Below, one piece after another: positions 61,787 through 64,000 of a stretch of 64,000 nt of DNA. The stretch comes from Nocardioides marmoribigeumensis. Lineage in GTDB: Bacteria; Actinomycetota; Actinomycetes; Propionibacteriales; Nocardioidaceae. A program made the position numbers and the translations under genes. The stretch is from positions 2,666,001 to 2,730,000 of the forward strand of contig NZ_JAVDYG010000001.1 of assembly GCF_031458325.1 (NCBI RefSeq), written 5' to 3'. Position 1 is the first letter of the stretch; every line of letters starts with the position of its first letter. Under the pieces are notes generated by a model. It saw only the letters and a list, made by a program, of their open reading frames with translations. It did not search any database and was not told the DNA's origin.

Positions 61787-62839
61787 ATGACGAACCGGAA
61801 GACCGACGCGGGCAACTACTTCGAGGACTTCACCGTCGGGCAGGAGCTGGTGCACACCAGCCCCCGCACGGTCACCGAGGGCGACGCGGCCCTCTACACC
61901 GCGCTCTACGGGGCGCGGTTCGCCCCGACCTCGGGCGCGACGACCGCCGAAGCGCTGGGCTACGACCGTCAGCCGATGGACAGCCTGCTGGTCTTCCACG
62001 TCGTCTTCGGCAAGACCGTCCCGGAGGTCTCCCTCAACGCGGTCGCCAACCTCGGCTATGCGGCCGGCACCTTCCAGGCCCCGGTGTACGCCGGCGACAC
62101 GCTGTCGGCGCGCAGCGAGGTCATCGGCGTCAAGGCCAACCGCGACGGCAGGACGGGTGTGGTCTACGTGCACTCGGTGGGCCGCAACCAGCGCGACGAG
62201 GTGGTGCTCGACTACGTCCGCTGGGTGATGGTCCGCAAGCGCGACGAGGCGAGCCCGGCGCCCGAGACCGTCGTACCCGAGCTGCCGAAGGCGGTCCCCG
62301 CCGACCAGCTCACGGTGCCGTTCGGCGAGGGGTCGTTCGACACGACGCTGTCCGGCAGCCCGCACCTGTGGGACGACTACGAGCCCGGCGAGCGGATCGA
62401 CCACGTCGACGCGATGACGATCGAGGAGGCCGAGCACATGCTGGCCACCCGGCTCTACCACAACACCGCCAAGGTGCACTTCAACCAGCACGTCGAGCAG
62501 CACGGGCGCTTCGGCCGCCGCATCGTGTACGGCGGCCACGTCATCTCGATCGCCCGGGCGCTGTCGTTCAACGGGCTGGCCAACGCGGTGAGCATCGCCG
62601 CGATCAACGGCGGCTCGCACACCAACCCGACCTTCGCCGGTGACACCGTCTACGCCTGGTCGGAGGTGCTGGACAAGCTCGAGGTGCCGGGCCGCACCGA
62701 CGTCGGCGCCCTGCGGGTGCGGACGGTGGCGACCAAGGACCGCGCCTGCGCGGACTTCCCCTACAAGGGCGAGGACGGCAAGCACCTCCCCGAGGTCGTC
62801 CTGGACTTCGACTACACGGTGCTGGTGCCGCGCCGCTGA
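61787..62839 (+). CDS. MaoC-family dehydratase, mesaconyl-CoA-hydratase-like
   Basis: A 350-residue protein with two hotdog (MaoC) domains. KTDAGNYFEDFTVGQELVHTSPRTVTEGDAALYTALYG, then DSLLVFHVVFGKTVPEVSLNAVANLGYA and GDTLSARSEVIGVKANRDGRTGVVYVHSVG are strongly reminiscent of mesaconyl-C1-CoA hydratase / beta-methylmalyl-CoA dehydratase. The second domain has RIVYGGHVISIARALSFNGLANAVSIAAINGGSHTNPTFAGDTVYAWSEV. The hydratase Asp/His pair cannot be placed with certainty. No ccr, ecm or mcl genes of the ethylmalonyl-CoA pathway are seen nearby. ATG at 61787 is six bases after GAGGAT. Confidence 0.85.
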   Translation: MTNRKTDAGNYFEDFTVGQELVHTSPRTVTEGDAALYTALYGARFAPTSGATTAEALGYDRQPMDSLLVFHVVFGKTVPEVSLNAVANLGYAAGTFQAPVYAGDTLSARSEVIGVKANRDGRTGVVYVHSVGRNQRDEVVLDYVRWVMVRKRDEASPAPETVVPELPKAVPADQLTVPFGEGSFDTTLSGSPHLWDDYEPGERIDHVDAMTIEEAEHMLATRLYHNTAKVHFNQHVEQHGRFGRRIVYGGHVISIARALSFNGLANAVSIAAINGGSHTNPTFAGDTVYAWSEVLDKLEVPGRTDVGALRVRTVATKDRACADFPYKGEDGKHLPEVVLDFDYTVLVPRR

Positions 62840-62958
62840 GGCGGGGCCCCGACGAGCTCGACCACCGGGACCGATGAGTTCCTGGTCCGGTCCTGGTCTG
62901 TCGTTCTGTCGGCCACGTCTGGTAGGCCGTACCCAGGACGACGAGACGGAGGTCGGGC

Positions 62959-64000
62959 ATGTCGACGGTGCTGATGGCAGGGACGCGCAAGGGGGTCTGG
63001 GTCGGGACCTCGGACGACGCCCGGGAGAGCTGGGCGTGGAAGGGCCCGTTCTTCGACGTCGACCAGGTCTACTCGGTGATGGTCGACACCCGTGGCGGCA
63101 AGCCGCGACTGTTCGCCGGCGCGGCGAGCATGTGGCTGGGCCCGCAGGTGCACCGCTCCGACGACCTGGGCGAGACCTGGGAGGCCACGCCCAACGGCGG
63201 CCCGACCTTCCCCGACGACGTCGACGCCTCGGTCGAGCGCATCTGGCAGCTCCAGCCGGGTCCCGACGAGACCACGGTCTACGCCGGCACCGAGCCCGGG
63301 GCGATCTTCCGCTCCCGCGACCGGGGCGAGCACTTCGAGCTGGTCCGCGGCCTGTGGGACCACCCCCAGCGCACCGAGTGGGGTGCGGGGTTCGGCGGCC
63401 AGGCCTTCCACACGATCCTGCCCCACCCCACCGACCCCGACTCGGTCACCGCGGCGATCTCGACCGGCGGGGTCTACCAGACCCGCGACGGCGGGGAGTC
63501 GTGGTCGGCGCGCAACCAGGGGATCCGCGCCGAGTTCCTCCCCGAGGGCCAGCAGTACCCCGAGTTCGGTCAGTGCGTGCACAAGGTCACCCGCCACCCG
63601 AGCCGGCCCGAGCGGCTCTACCTGCAGAACCACGGCGGTGTCTACCGCTCCGACGACGAGGGCGGCTCGTGGGACTACATCGGTGACGGCCTGCCGTCCG
63701 ACTTCGGCTTCTCGGTCGTGGTCCACCCGCACGAGCCCGACACGCTGTTCGTCTTCCCGATCGGCGGCGGCGCCAACCGCTACCCGCCGGAGGGCAAGGC
63801 GCGCGTCTACCGCTCCCGGGACGCCGGTGCGACCTGGGAGGAGTCCGGCACCGGGCTTCCGCACCACTTCTTCGTCGGCGTCATGCGCGACGGCATGTGC
63901 ACCGACACCCACGACCCGGCCGGGGTTTACGTCGGCGCCAGGAACGGGAGTGTCTATGCGTCCGCCGACGCCGGGGAGACCTGGCGGGAGATCGTGCGCG
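62959..64000 (+). CDS. BNR/Asp-box repeat protein (sialidase-like beta-propeller), 3' truncated
   Basis: The gene runs off the right edge; 347 codons are visible. It has no signal peptide (MSTVLMAGTRKGVWVGTSDDA) and repeats the Asp-box of sialidase-like propellers at least six times: RSDDLGETW, RSRDRGEHF, QTRDGGESW, RSDDEGGSW, RSRDAGATW and ASADAGETW. These mark beta-propeller blades but do not by themselves show glycosidase activity; many such actinobacterial proteins have unknown function. ATG at 62959 has GGAGG six bases upstream. Confidence 0.87.
   Translation, partial: MSTVLMAGTRKGVWVGTSDDARESWAWKGPFFDVDQVYSVMVDTRGGKPRLFAGAASMWLGPQVHRSDDLGETWEATPNGGPTFPDDVDASVERIWQLQPGPDETTVYAGTEPGAIFRSRDRGEHFELVRGLWDHPQRTEWGAGFGGQAFHTILPHPTDPDSVTAAISTGGVYQTRDGGESWSARNQGIRAEFLPEGQQYPEFGQCVHKVTRHPSRPERLYLQNHGGVYRSDDEGGSWDYIGDGLPSDFGFSVVVHPHEPDTLFVFPIGGGANRYPPEGKARVYRSRDAGATWEESGTGLPHHFFVGVMRDGMCTDTHDPAGVYVGARNGSVYASADAGETWREIVR

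Overview
The window is very GC-rich, coding-dense DNA from an actinobacterium, most likely a Nocardioides-type member of the Propionibacteriales. The evidence is the GC content and codon use, the mycothiol-linked genes (mycothiol conjugate amidase, MDMPI-type isomerase), several actinobacterial families (DUF4307, DUF3817, DUF4245, DUF6542, DUF2252, DUF222-HNH), many GTG starts, and many genes whose start codon lies only 6-8 nt after a TANNNT -10 box, the pattern of leaderless transcription. No rRNA, tRNA, CRISPR array, integrase or transposase was seen. The window looks like ordinary chromosome.

Layout. 1-4.7 kb: end of threonine dehydratase, greA, DUF4307 and mca diverging, a DUF2236 oxygenase, a methyltransferase and a thioredoxin. 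4.9-8.6 kb: a complete translationally coupled sulfate ABC importer (binding protein, two permeases, ATPase). 8.6-17.5 kb: inositol-phosphatase family enzyme, hemolysin-III family protein, short-chain isoprenyl transferase, PIN-PhoH ATPase with a structured leader, a secreted transglycosylase-like protein, DUF72, fumC, a spermidine-synthase-like protein, DUF427 and DUF3817. 17.5-20.5 kb: a repeat cluster, class I fumarase and a LacI regulator.

20.6-30.4 kb is a carbohydrate island: GH13 alpha-glucosidase behind a LacI-type operator, a sugar ABC importer, its ATPase, galactokinase, and an amylosucrase-family GH13 enzyme coupled to galK. Two alpha/beta hydrolases follow, then a PfkB sugar kinase, glpX and a ModA-like lipoprotein on the minus strand. 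The set fits import of alpha-glucosides or sucrose, hydrolysis or transglucosylation inside the cell, and phosphorylation of released galactose or fructose. 35-44 kb: DUF4245, xseA/xseB, ispH, DUF6542, rmuC, a second DUF2236 oxygenase, an exonuclease III family nuclease and DUF2252.

43.5-55 kb is rich in signalling: a GAF sensor kinase lacking the phospho-accepting His, ychF, two NarL-type two-component pairs (one kinase carries a duplicated, partly dead module) and a PAS kinase, interleaved with metabolic genes. 55-64 kb: a cupin/SnoaL protein, a RidA gene broken by a one-base frameshift, a DinB-type protein, a DUF222-HNH protein followed by five 35-bp tandem repeats, an MDMPI-family protein, a PPOX flavoprotein, a TreT-like glycosyltransferase, a mesaconyl-CoA-hydratase-like MaoC protein and a truncated BNR-repeat protein.

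The most unusual items are the alternative stems in the phoH leader, the two degenerate kinase modules, a perfect palindrome inside cysA, the two repeat clusters (17.5 and 58.9 kb), and the mirrored leaderless promoters.
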